Part shown: in pieces, positions 51,845-62,944 of the stretch
Layout: each line of letters opens with the position of its first letter
How positions within the stretch are numbered: position 1 is the stretch's first letter
NCBI GenBank assembly: GCA_034008185.1
Contig: CM067081.1
Span: forward strand, 14,693,821 to 14,757,820
Direction of reading: 5' to 3'
Length of the DNA stretch: 64,000 nucleotides
From: Gorsachius magnificus
Taxonomy: Eukaryota > Chordata > Aves > Pelecaniformes > Ardeidae
The notes under the pieces: generated by a model
The model's database searches: none
Seen by the model: only the letters and a program-made list of their open reading frames with translations
Told to the model about the DNA's origin: nothing
Program-made: the position numbers and the translations under genes

Positions 51845-51887
51845 TTAAATACGTTATCACAGAGGCACTTCCACTGTCGCTGATTGG
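51845..51887 (-). promoter_or_regulatory. LTR core promoter: CCAAT box and TATA-like element
   Basis: On the minus strand, CCAATC (51887-51882) is followed by GTATTTAA (51852-51845) about 30 bp further on, a normal vertebrate promoter spacing. This promoter would fire away from the Ig3 second exon, antisense to CNTN5. Whether it is active is unknown. Confidence 0.55.
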
Positions 51888-53607
51888 CTTGGCCTTGGCC
51901 AGCGGCGGACACAGGGAAAACTTCTAGCAGCTTCTCACAGAATCCACCCTTGTAGCCCCCCCACTAGCAAGACCTTGCCACAGAAAACCAATACAGAAGG
52001 TATTGTAGGGACTATGCCTCAGAGATGAATCCACACACACTGAAAATAAAGTAACTTGTGTCAGGTTAATTAATCACAGCAGCAAACTGATAAGGGAAAC
52101 AATGATTGTCTTTTTCTGATATATTCAAATAAATAGTGGATAGCATTCCACATGAGACTATATGTTGGCCAAGAAACAAACTTTGTGAAGATAATTATGT
52201 TAATAGGCTCAATGAAATTCAGTGATTTGTGACATTCAGGAGATAAGATTAGAGAAACCTCCTGACCTCCGACTACAAGTCTGGGAATTTCTGAATCCCT
52301 GTCAAGCACTAGAATTTGGAGCATCTTGTCTGGAAGTTTGAGTACAACTGCAGTCACTCACTGCCTGATTTTAACTGGCTGAAGAATAGCTAGAGCTTTA
52401 CTCATGGTTTGTTGTCATGTTTGTATTTGTTGTGTCTCAAATTTGACACCCTGAAATACTGAGGGAAAGGTGTTTTATTTAATTCAACTTCATATAGTTG
52501 CAGCAAATAGAAGTTAGCAAGTGATGACAAAAAAATATAAGCTTTGAATTTGAATCTATATTTGAATCTATGCTATGAAGTATTTTTCCCCATCTAAACT
52601 GCCACAAGATCCACCTGTGTTTATATCTAAGCTTAGACTTGAAAGCAATTCAAATACATACAAAATATTTTTTGAAAAACTATTGATGCGTAACAGTTAC
52701 ATTTTCTTTTATAATGTCCTCCAAGCTTTTTCTGGAATACCTGAAGCAATCTGGTTTTCAGCTCACAATTAAGCATTTTATAATTACAGTTATTTTCTTT
52801 TTCCTTTTCTTCCCCCTTAAGTATCCACTGCCATATTTAGAGAAATGTATGTCTGTACCAAAAAAGCCCAATGGGTGCACAACTGATGAGTGTTTGGGCT
52901 AAAAAGAATGAATGAGTGCAAACACTGTCTAACCCATTTCTTCCCCCAGTGTGAATGTAAATGACAGTTTTCACATAGACCCGTGTGGAATAGCAAGCTA
53001 CAGTGAAAAGCCCTTCCACTCCTGCGAGCAGGCATGTAATGCTGTGAGTCAGAAATGGTAGTCCCATTAATAAATGCTTCTTACACAACCAGTTTTGTAA
53101 CTTAAAGAATATTGCACCAGAAAAGCTCTCCAAAACTTTGGTCAACTTAATTTATGCAAGATACAGTGGTACTGAAATCCCCTACCTAGATGGACTTGTC
53201 ACTTGCTGATCTCCTGAACTGCAGTTTCATTGCAGGAAAATTGGGATGGGTTGGAATTTGTTAAATACATCCAGGTTTTGAAGTCACTATTTTCTTTTAC
53301 CCATTGAGTGAAAATGTTCAGGAGTAAAGCACAGAGTGCTAAAGCTTTAGAGAGAGTATTTCAAGTGATTTACTTGATCTGAATAAAAACTTGGCCTCCC
53401 TTTTGGATGAGAGAGACACATTCCATGTAACAAACCATTTATTAAGGATTCCCTACAGAAAGTGATGTATATCAAGCATTATATGAACCTTAATTGTGGT
53501 TATATTTTATTGCTGCTTAGATTATTAAGTGTTTAAACTACCAGATAACAGACTCTACAGTCTCAATAGAGGAAGAGTGCTAACAGTATTTTTACTAAAT
53601 ATTTCAG

Positions 53608-53789
53608 CCCTGTTCCAACAATCTCTTGGAGGAAAGTTAATGGTCATAATCCAAGTAAAGCCCGGCTGAGAAAATCCCAAGCTGTGCTTGAAATACCTAA
53701 TGTGCAGCTAGAGGATGCGGGGATGTACGAATGTAAGGCTGAAAACTCTCGTGGAAGAAATGTCTTCAGAGGACAACTACAGGTGTACA
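53608..53789 (+). CDS. CNTN5: Contactin-5 exon: second half of Ig3
   Basis: This 182-nt exon enters in phase 2 and leaves in phase 1. The first base completes the Asn begun at 37565, then [12 protein letters not shown] follows. The C-strand Trp is at 53627-53629. The stretch [20 protein letters not shown] precedes [16 protein letters not shown], whose Cys (53732-53734) pairs with the Cys at 37549-37551. The exon ends GQLQVY plus one base. The acceptor is ATTTCAG|CC and the donor is ACA|GTAAGT. With the exon at 37463-37565 it makes a complete Ig3. In this contactin group Ig2-Ig3 form the PTPRG-binding face, so this exon likely contributes part of that surface (family knowledge, not shown here). 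If the donor is not used, the frame continues to a stop at 53864-53866. Confidence 0.95.
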
Positions 53790-55109
53790 GTAAGTGTAAC
53801 TGCACACAGTTCTTATCCAGCAATGCTTTGTCCACACTTAAGGCTTTAACTACACATGAAGGATGATGCTAACGACCAGGAGAAATTAAATCTCTTTCTT
53901 CTGAAATGCAATTAGTATTGAATTACACTATATATTTTTATTCCTTAGTAATGCGTTAAAGTCTGAATTATAAATAAACTTGACTGTCTCAAAGAACTGG
54001 CTTAAATACAATTTCATGTTTGATGTTCATGGGCTTTTTTTTTTCTTACCCAGTATCACTATAATTTTAAAAGTCTATTTTTTTTTCTCCTGATATGATA
54101 TATAACAATAATGTGCAACCTAATCATGGTGTATGTGTCAGAAAACAATATTAGAAATATCCACCTACTTCTTACCAATTAAAGCCACATCACTTGCTAT
54201 CATTCCATGAATCCTACAAACTTAAATATTTCAGGAAAGGTCTACTGAAGGAGATCATACAACAAATCTTTCAGACTGAATCGTTTTCTGTCTTCAAATA
54301 TTGCAGTCAGTGGAATTCCAACTGCTGCAGTTTAGACGGGTCCTCAGGCTAATAGATGCCTTTAAGAAGGAGTCTCTTCTGTTAGTCAATTTTATTTTTC
54401 TTTTCTTGATTTCAGCCCATGGCTCTTAGTGCTTTCTCCCCATTACTAACTCTGCACAGTTCTCTGTCTTTGTTACACACTTTCATCAAATAACTGTAGA
54501 CTGGCATCATATATTTAGTTTATTTTCCACATATGTCAATATTTCCAGGTCCATAATCAATTTTCCTGTCTCCTCCAGCTTTCCAATATCTTTATCTTAG
54601 CTCCCTTGCTTTTGATGAGTATCAGCATATCTCTGGATGATAATTCTTTCCTTACTTTTTGTTCTCATCCATCTAGAGCCAAGGGCAGGTTTTTGTCTTC
54701 AATTTTTTTTGGTATATACTGGAAAAAATATGTGAAAGCAAAGGTAGTAGTTTGCACGTTCCGTTTTAGACATGTCATCCATACTGCACTTGCAGCAAAG
54801 TTTTTATGAGGCTTTTACTGAAAACAGCAGTCAATGCCCAGGAATTACTTGATGCCTCCTACTATGCCAATAACCCACTGGTATTTCTCCAATATTACAA
54901 ATTCTTATTATCAATTACTTCTATGAAAGTATAGCAGCTCCTGCTAGAGACCTGGGGGTGAGGGGCATTTAGCAGCATGCCTGGTCTTTGTCAACAATGT
55001 TTCTTAAAATGTCTGAAATGCAAAAAAAAATTAATTTGAGTTATAAGGTGTACCCCAGCTCATACACTTACTAGCTGTTTTCTAGAGCTGTGAAACTACT
55101 AGATGCCAA

Positions 55110-55255
55110 AGCACCTTATAAAGGAGTTACAATTGTCTCTGCCTCCCTCTTTCAGAGTTAAAGGAATATAAAAGGTGCTCTTCAATAGAGAAACTAAGAT
55201 GCTGGAAAAAGAAATTATTTCCTCAAGAGCACCCTGGAGACCTGTGGCATAAAAT
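55110..55255 (+). mobile_element. Possible MIR-like fossil, strongly diverged
   Basis: A GCACCTTATAAA block is followed about 80 bp later by AGAAACTAAGATGCTGG and TTCCTCAAGAGCACCCTGG, an order that resembles the MIR core and the GAAACTGAGGC...CTTGCCCAAGGTCAC region. It is weak and could be coincidence. Confidence 0.25.
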
Positions 55256-55618
55256 CACAGCAAATGATGTACTGTTCTACACAACTCTGCTTCTCTTACT
55301 AGCCTGGACACATTTTTGTTTTGAACAGAAATACAGATGGTAGTTAAATCTAGGAGTCCATAGAAAACATTTTCTACGTCAGTTTTGTTCTACACTCTCC
55401 AGGTAGAAATAAGAATTTTTAGTTTTCCACCATTGTCAAAATTATATTTTTACAGTCACTGCCTTTATGGATAGTGCACAATTTGTGCTAGTTGGCATTT
55501 TTTGCAATAGTATTAGAACAACTTATTTAACATCATGGAAAGCAGGTCCACTTCATATTGTCTCATTCCTCTGAGTAACAGACATATGAGACTAGTATAT
55601 TATTAAGTTTCTCCTAAG

Positions 55619-55675
55619 TCTATTATTATCTATTATATAATATAATAGTCTTATATTATATAAGTCAATTATATC
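55619..55675. repeat. AT-rich palindromic simple sequence
   Basis: Repeated TATTATATAAT and TTATATTATATAA units form several near-palindromes. No flanking duplication was recognised. Confidence 0.8.
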
Positions 55676-58624
55676 TTACAAGTAAGGCAAACCCAGTTCT
55701 GAGTCAGTTTCACCTATCTGCATTACCAGGGAGCAAGGTCAGAGCAGGTAACCAAGGGCTCCCAGGTGGAGACCAGTAGTGACCTTCAGTACAGCAAAAG
55801 AAGAAGCACGAACTGTTACTAGCCCCCTCCAAGCGCCTTTTCTTGGCCCTTGAGATGAAGGACTCCCCAGCAAGCCTCTCACAGCCTTCAGTGCTCCTGA
55901 AGACAACATTAGTGCCTTATTGGCCTACAAACCTTGATTACCCTTTCCAGGGGTGTAAGAAGGGTTGGGTAAGAAAGTTTTTAGCATCACAAAGTTTAGC
56001 CAAATGTTACTTTACAAAATTCTCAGCTTCTTTCACTGACAGCTGATATGGCAGGATTTGGGGGCATTACTTGAAACAGCATTTCCTGCTGTACTTCTTA
56101 TTCATAACAACAGTCAACATGAATTATTTACTTTTAAGCTCATTGTCTTTTCACTGACATCTTATTCCTCCAGGAGAAAACGATTATTTTGGCTCAGAAG
56201 TTCAGATGTAAGCCATCATTCCTTACCAGGGGTTTCTTGTAAAATTTCAGAGCAGGCTGTAGGACCAGCTGTGTTGTATTGCAGTCTCACAATTTGCATA
56301 TCTCTGTAGGAACTCACTTGCTGTCTGTTTGAATCTTCTTCATTTCATCATTTGCATCTGATCTGGGTCACTACAGAGTACTTTGGAGAAAGCCCAGGAC
56401 ACCCAGTCTGCCTGTCTGGTCACATTTAATCACAAACTAGTGATTTTTTATTTCTTACCTGGTGCTGCAATTGAATGACTCTCTGATGCAGCTGACGCTT
56501 CAGATGTTGTTCAGAAAGTGGTGTTTCGGATGCTGACAATTTCAGATTGTTGTAATCTCAGCACTTAGTGGAAATTCAGTTGTAGAAGTGACAAAGGCAT
56601 TAAAAATAAAATTTTGATATTGCAAGACAGCCTTGTACGCACTGCAAACTCTTGAGAAGTATGATTTTTTGCCAAGTGATCTGCTCATCCTGTAAGTTTC
56701 CATGAAATTTTATTCAAGCTCAAATTGATTAATAGAAGACAGCACTAAAATTTGAGAAAATTTAAGACAGCATTAAAATTTGGGTGGAGAAATTTGCCAT
56801 TAAACTTTTGTAATGACAGTTCCTCCAAAAATCCTGACTAGCAACATTTTCCCAGTGGCAAGCACTGGTTCGTGTAATTTCTGCTCCTCTCTTACTCTGA
56901 ACCTCTCAGGTTTGCTTCTGTGTTACCTACTCACTGGTGTCAGTTCAGCAAAGGGTGGTGGTGTGAACCAGACCACAAAAACACTTTTTTGGCCGTTTTT
57001 TTTTTTTGGCCAGATGAGTTCTCTGATCCTGCTCACAGCAGTGCCCTATGAGCATCACAGATTCTGAGGACTTAGTGGGAACCTTTGATATAACTCAAGA
57101 ATCAAGTGATTCAGCGCAGAGGAGCACGTATGCGGGGTGTCATGCATTACCTTGACCGCAAGAAAAATAAGGGAGCAGATGTTTTTGGTCTTGGGTTTGC
57201 GAATGAGTTTTGGTCAATCTTATCTCTGTTTTCCTCTACAAAAGGGAAATGAGTGATTTTTTTTCTGATATGTTTCCAGCTTCTGACAACTGTCTGGTCA
57301 GGGACTCTGAAGCAGAGTGTTCTCTGCTTAGGAATGATAGACACCTCATTCACTTTCTTTATCATCCATGCACGAGATGTAAGCTCGAAGCAGTTAGTCA
57401 CCTGTCATGCCTTTTCATATGTTCTCACGTCTTTGATTAGTGACCTGTCAAATGCCAGCTAGATTCAAAGATTTATTTTTAAACTCGGTTCCCCATGTTT
57501 AAATACATTATCAATTATCTGACATTTGAAGCAGAGACTTTGTTGTGACAGATCTGGACTTCTATTCATACCAAGCAGAAGAACTTTACATTCCTTTAGC
57601 AATGAAGGCCTTTTGGCTACTTATTCTCTACTATCTGAAAAAAAACCACAAAAACAATGAAATTTAATATCATTAAATTAATTAATTTCATCTGTCATCC
57701 TCATTGCTATACAAATTGATATGGCTACAGTATGAAAACCCAAAAGCTGGCTTTTAAGCATACATTTTTATTTCTGCATATGAACACCCAGTTTCTCACC
57801 GAGTCATACAAAGTTTTCCAAATTGTAAGGTCCTACATATAGTTTGGCTGATCGACTGCTGCATTAAAGATCTGCTTCTCTGCAAAAAACACTCCCTGCT
57901 TTTTAACAGATTATAACATGAAATTTAAGTACTAATGATCGCATATACTGCTAACAACTGTCTACCCTTAAAAAAGACTGTTTTAACACTGACTTACTGT
58001 GTAAATTATATTTCTGATGAATGCTGGAAATCTCGTGGGTTCTGTGCTTAAAAGCATTAAAAGCATTTTCTCCCTTGAAATGTGAATTAAACCCAAGACA
58101 CTTTAGCAAAAATATGTGCAAATACCTTACCAAATGACTAGTCATTCTTAGCTGAATAAATCTTGATTTCCTAGTAAACCAAGAAAACTACATGGAACAG
58201 AGTCTATGATGATTGACCTCATTACCAAAATTTAAATAGCTTAGGTCTTGAAAAGTTACTAACTATTGTATTGTGACTACCAAGCAAATACTCTTAAATT
58301 CAGTAATAATGAATGCATTCATATATAATACTGTAACTTAATGCATTAGACTTTATTAAATCAGGCAGATTTTTATTCCTGGTCATGATACTGCTCACTG
58401 CCTGGTGCCATTACAGCATTTCCTTTAAAGTTACAGAGTTTTGTTAAGTTCATTACTTTCTCTTTTGATTTTGGTTGTTTGTTTAAATGTGCTTCTTTCT
58501 GAGAGTAAGTTAAGCTTTGTAAAGGCCATAATTTAAGGCCTTTAACTGATTAGGTCTTTGCATATCAGCTAGAGACTTACCAGTTTATACGCTTTGTACG
58601 TAGCACGGTATTTTTTTCTTGCAG

Positions 58625-58761
58625 CCTACCCACATTGGGTGGAGAAACTTAATGATACTCAATTAGACAGTGGAGATCAGCTCCGATGGGAATGTAAAGC
58701 CACTGGAAAGCCAAAGCCCACGTATCGTTGGCTGAAAAATGGAGTTCCTGTCTGGCCACAG
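58625..58761 (+). CDS. CNTN5: Contactin-5 exon: first half of Ig4
   Basis: This 137-nt exon enters in phase 1 and ends exactly on a codon (phase 0). Its first two bases complete a Thr codon, followed by [18 protein letters not shown] and then [36 protein letters not shown] is diagnostic for CNTN5 rather than CNTN4, which differs strongly here. The B-strand Cys is at 58693-58695 and the C-strand Trp at 58729-58731. An N-glycosylation sequon N-D-T lies at 58651-58659. The acceptor has a good T tract (TTTTTTTCTTGCAG) and the donor is CAG|GTACAT. Ig4 completes the horseshoe-shaped Ig1-Ig4 head found in contactin and L1-type adhesion molecules. The exon ends G-V-P-V-W-P-Q. Confidence 0.96.
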
Positions 58762-60756
58762 GTACATTAGACAAGGAGTCGCCACTATGTTGCATGTTTC
58801 TCCTTTCATTCAGATAAAGTCAGTTAAAGATAGTACTAAAAAGTACTTCAGAAATTAATGTTTTCAGTGTTAGCTTAAGTGTTAATATACAGACAGGTTT
58901 TCTATGCATGTCCCCTCTGAACCATCTCAAGCAATGTCAAATTGCATTCATCAGTAATTCTCCGTAGTTCAGAAATATTTGGGAGACGGGATATTCTGAG
59001 CTGTGTCTGCAACAGGATCTGCCATTGTACTATAATGTACATCTAAGCAATCTCCAGTATGGTGCTTTTGTTTCGTTTTGTTTTTTTTTTTTCTTTTCTT
59101 TTAGAAAGTGGTATTATGTTATTGTAATTATTTTTTTTCTGTATAAAAAAAAGTAAAAACTCAGAGGAGTGCTGCATTTGCTGAATCAGATTCCTTCATA
59201 TTTCCCCCAATATTTATTATGTTATTTACCACATTTTGTTTGTACATAATCACACTGTTCCAAACACTAACAGGCTAATGTAAGAGGCACAATAACTATT
59301 ATATTTTCATCCATTTTCAACTCCATTAATTTTCTGCAAGTAAGAGAACTCACTATCCAGACCATTAAAGTGCTCCATGTAAGACTCCTAGAATGTAAAT
59401 TCCTTGACTACAGCCACTTGATATATTTTAGAATTAGATCTAGATAAAATCTTCCTCCTTTTAAAAGACCACTCATGGCATGGCCTGCCTTTTATTTCAC
59501 TTTGTTCAGTTTCTCCCACTGAATCATCAACATGTAAGCCCACATCATGTGGGTCTTGGTTAGTACCTTTACATTTTTAGAGTCTCAAATTATTTAAAGT
59601 AAAGAAAAGGTTTGTAAATTTGTTTCATGCATTTTTCCAGATTAAAATAAAGCTGTTCATTTCTGGGAGAAAATGTCTCCATTTGTAAATGAATTCACAG
59701 AATGGATTTATGAATATAAAAGATGTAATGTCTTTCTTTTCAGTGAATGTCGCTTCTATCTGTGAACATCATCCAATTATGCAAACAATGAGAAAGGAAA
59801 CATAAACACAGTTTATTTTTGAAGCTGTGAGGCATTGAAAATAAGGTTATATGCCTTTACTTTATCCATTTCTGCCTTTTTAGATGGAGCTGTTAGTCCT
59901 GAAATTGAAGCAATTTAAATATCTTTACTTTTTGGTTTTCTGATTTTCCAAACCATTAGTTGCACCAAGCTCTGAAATTTCAAATTAAATTTCAGTTTAA
60001 ACTGGGGACTTACAACAGAGAGACCTTTTTTCACAGTTCCCTCTGCATTCCCAAACACTCTGTTCTTTATCAATTTTTAATTAAACCTACAACAAATGTA
60101 ATAATGAAACGTAGAGATGTTTTATAGCAGTTCAAATTATTCATTATGCAGTTCCATGAAATACACGTTTCCATGACCAGCTATTAATGCCCCTTCTCTT
60201 CCAGCTGTGGTAATTATTATCTACTAGTGGACCTTTCAAATAAGAAATTTGCACTAATCATGAAGGCAATTAGACCCTTTCACTCTTCCTCATGCAAGCA
60301 ATCTTTTATATCGACTTTTATGAAAACAGTACCATGACTGAAACCACACATTTGTTAGAGATGTGATCATCAGATATGTTACACCCACAGCTGACTTCTT
60401 GCCTCATTAACGTTCCCAAGATGAACAGCTTTTAAAGATCATGTAAGGGTAATTGCAGACAAACAAGCAAAGAGAAAAAAAAGCAAGCCTTGGAAATAGT
60501 GAACTTGCACTGAAAAATATTTACCCTTAAATATTTTTGGAGTTTTTTCTGCCCTCCCCCAGCTGCTTTATTTTTGTCATTCCTGATATGGATGTTATAT
60601 ATCTATAACAAGAAAAAAACAAGCACAAGGAAATTTGTTGCTCAGTTTTATTTTAGCTTAATAATATCTTTTGTCCCTTTGCTTTAAGCTAATAGCTCAG
60701 CAAATTTCTAGTGCCCGTTTGCTTTTATAGAATTATTTTTTTTTATTCCATTACAG
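58762..60756 (+). other. CNTN5: CNTN5 intron within Ig4 (2.0 kb, phase 0)
   Basis: The donor is GTACAT at 58762 and the acceptor is a T-rich tract ending TTACAG at 60756. T-rich simple stretches lie near 59070-59105. The stretch at about 60180-60300 has several homeodomain-type cores and is a candidate regulatory segment. No other gene or repeat was recognised. Confidence 0.85.
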
Positions 60757-60886
60757 AGCAGGATTGAGATGGTTAATGGTGTTCTGATGATCCACAGTGT
60801 GAATGTCTCAGATGCTGGAATGTATCAGTGCTTAGCAGAAAATAAATATGGCACCATTTATGCCAGTGCTGAGCTGAAGGTTTTAG
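60757..60886 (+). CDS. CNTN5: Contactin-5 exon: second half of Ig4
   Basis: This 130-nt exon starts on a codon boundary (phase 0) and ends with one base of the next codon (phase 1). It encodes [20 protein letters not shown], then [20 protein letters not shown] and KVL. The F-strand Cys is at 60829-60831 and pairs with that at 58693-58695. A sequon N-V-S lies at 60802-60810. ENKYG and YASAELK are typical of the contactin Ig4 end. The acceptor is ATTACAG|AG and the donor is TAG|GTGAGT. Joined to the next exon, the split codon is Ala, giving L-A-S-A-P-T-F. Frame, length and motif spacing are all intact. Confidence 0.96.
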
Positions 60887-62944
60887 GTGAGTATTATCAA
60901 AAAAGAACAGACTGTTCCTTTTTTTCCCTTTGATAATTTCATTTTTTCTTGGTCTGTTATGATAAGGAACAGCTTCTGCCAGTCCAAACTGAGCAGAGCA
61001 GATAAAAGTGGGTTCCTTTTTCTTCTTGTTATTTATGTCTGAGTGGGTTGTTTGTTGCCCGAGAGAGCACAGGTCTTTCTCTTAACTGCAAATTTTCTTT
61101 TATAAATTACTGACTCAATTACATTTTGTGACTGTTTTTCATATAAGACTCAAATACATGGAAAAATATTTTTACTCCTTTAAAAATAAGTGCAGGAGAA
61201 GGAACTTAGAGAAAATAAATATATTTGAGTCTCTGTTAAAATTAAATGTTTATTTCTACCAAGGTCATTATTCAAAGGTAATTATGCATGATCTTAGTTT
61301 TAAAGGTGTAAAAATCTCCTATGAAGTCACCAGAACTGACTGAATACTGGAAATTACATACCTGAGCTGATATGATCCAATAGTAAAGCAAATACACTGT
61401 ATTGTTACCCAGAAAAACAATACAAATTTCATTATGCAAAAGTTGAAGTGAGGAGTTAATGAAGAAAATCTTGAAGCATGCCTTTCCAACACTCTGGTTT
61501 TCCTTAAAGCAAACTGTGATAACACACAATGGGACAAGAGTGGTAGGAGGACTTCTACGGGGTTAAGGGAGACAGACTTATAAGAGCCCCATCATGTTTA
61601 TTAGAGTATGGTATAGCTGGAAGACAGGTGTCTGTCAAAACAATTCAGTGACTGTATCAGAGATTAGAGGTCTCCGCACTGTTCAAACCTTGCAAATTTC
61701 AAAAACTATTTCCTAGCTGACCAACATAAAAATTTCACTGAAAACTTCAAAATATTTCTGTGTTGCCATAAATTAAACCCCACAGTCAGTGGTTGCTCTC
61801 TTTCCATCACTTTCCTTTGTCATTTGTATTCAGTCAGCAAAGAGATCCTTGTTGGTTACAATGTTCTCAAGTTCTTTTTTTTCTACCTGTTATAAACCAG
61901 GTAACCTATTATATCAAGGAATTGTATACTTTCTTTGATATTTTCTGATATTGGAAACAGTCATTATATGTTGCTGCAGTAAAATTGGCCTTTTGTTTTG
62001 TCACTTGTGAAATTGTACCCCTGTTAAATTTTGACCATAATGTTTCATTAAAGAAGTAGTTGTGTTTAATTTTCTGGATTATTAAAGGGAAAAGAACAGA
62101 ATAAATTGTCCATATAAGTAGCTGTCGTATGAAAATTACACAAAATAATGGTAAGAAATTCCCATATATTTGAGGCAATGGAGTGTAATATGTTCCTATA
62201 AGCGTAGCTGAGATAGTTGCATAGGGGGAGCTTTGGTTTTGCAAAACTAATTTAAAAAAAAACACAAACAAATGAGATTACTTGAGAACAAATGTCCTTT
62301 CTTGGTGTAAAGTTAAAGTAATTAGTGTAATTTTGTGATACATTTATTACCTTAGCTGATGTGTTGCCATCTATCGGACTTCTTGAAAAGTGAAATACTA
62401 AGAACAAGACATGGTTAAATATTTTCTATTAAGAACTTCTAATTTTTCATTTCTCTGTATTCAAACAAATGTAAAAAATTAAAGCAGCTAAATTTCTCTA
62501 ATAGTAATACTTTTTGTAAGAATTAACTCTGGAGAGTATATTTTGGATAGCTGTGGAATTTAAAGTTCTTTTCATTTTGAGCTAGTTGCTTCTAACAAGT
62601 TACCTATGAAATCCAAAATTCTGGAGAAGGTGTAGCTAAATCAACTGTAGAACTTAATTTCTAAAGCTGTTGGAGTTCACAGTCAAACTTACTTTAGTAT
62701 GCTGTTGTGAAGGACATCTCACTATTTCATAACTGGATTAAGTTATAGACCTGCCATCTAGTCTTGGCTGCTGAGTTCAAATATTTTGTAAAATTCCATC
62801 TAATTTGCAGTGTAATAATTTCCAAGCCAAAAATGGAGATTCTATCTCCAAAACCAAATCTATTATTCCAATCTTCTGTTAGAATGTAGTGAAACAGGAA
62901 GCTGCGACTGTTCTCTGTAGAGTTAACATACTTCGTTTTAACAG
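60887..62944 (+). other. CNTN5: CNTN5 intron between Ig4 and Ig5 (2.1 kb, phase 1)
   Basis: The donor is GTGAGT at 60887 and the acceptor is TTTTAACAG at 62944. The sequence is AT-rich and I see no repeat, exon or RNA gene in it. Confidence 0.85.

Larger units (their letters stand above)
50884..52000 (-). mobile_element. Solo LTR of an avian endogenous retrovirus (1107 bp) with GAAGG target duplication
   Basis: The LTR body is 50889-51995, with TGTGGTGG at one end and CAATACA at the other. GAAGG flanks it at 50884-50888 and 51996-52000, a 5-bp duplication as expected for ERVL-type integrase. No internal viral genes are present. Minus orientation is supported by a CCAAT box (minus strand, 51882-51887), a TATA-like GTATTTAA about 30 bp downstream (51845-51852) and an AATAAA signal (minus strand, 51075-51080). 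The region between promoter and polyadenylation signal is very long and contains a ~50-bp minisatellite. The end motif TGTNGTGGTTTRACCC and an internal GTGGGTYGAGATA are shared with the solo LTR at 23368-23900, so the two families are related. The element is GC-rich relative to its surroundings. I recognise the family as common in birds but cannot name it. Confidence 0.9.
37566..53607 (+). other. CNTN5: CNTN5 intron within Ig3 (16.0 kb, phase 2)
   Basis: The donor is GTAAGT at 37566 and the acceptor is ATTTCAG ending at 53607. Identified contents are a G-quadruplex motif (38433-38460), AT-rich simple DNA (about 41030-41070), a 23-bp palindrome (42061-42083), a C17/T tract (42233-42268), a MIR-like piece (about 45415-45512) and a solo LTR (50889-51995). 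Nothing else recognisable was found. Short open frames here have no family match or splice context. Confidence 0.85.
53790..58624 (+). other. CNTN5: CNTN5 intron between Ig3 and Ig4 (4.8 kb, phase 1)
   Basis: The donor is GTAAGT at 53790 and the acceptor is TTTTTTTCTTGCAG at 58624. A possible diverged MIR-like piece lies near 55110-55255, an AT-rich palindromic stretch near 55619-55675, and a TAAT-rich near-palindrome at 57658-57691. Nothing else was recognised. Confidence 0.85.

Noticed and set aside
51296..51912. Several overlapping open frames on both strands in the long LTR
   Set aside because: They arise from the GC-rich tandem repeats of a noncoding LTR. None has a retroviral or cellular protein motif.
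53684..53866. Independent small gene suggested by an ATG-initiated frame
   Set aside because: The frame is the CNTN5 Ig3 second exon read through its donor. The Met is internal to the family-conserved sequence only by readthrough numbering and is not a start.
61872..62271. 120-codon minus-strand open frame in the Ig4-Ig5 intron
   Set aside because: A hydrophobic, AT-driven translation with no recognisable motif. Most likely chance.
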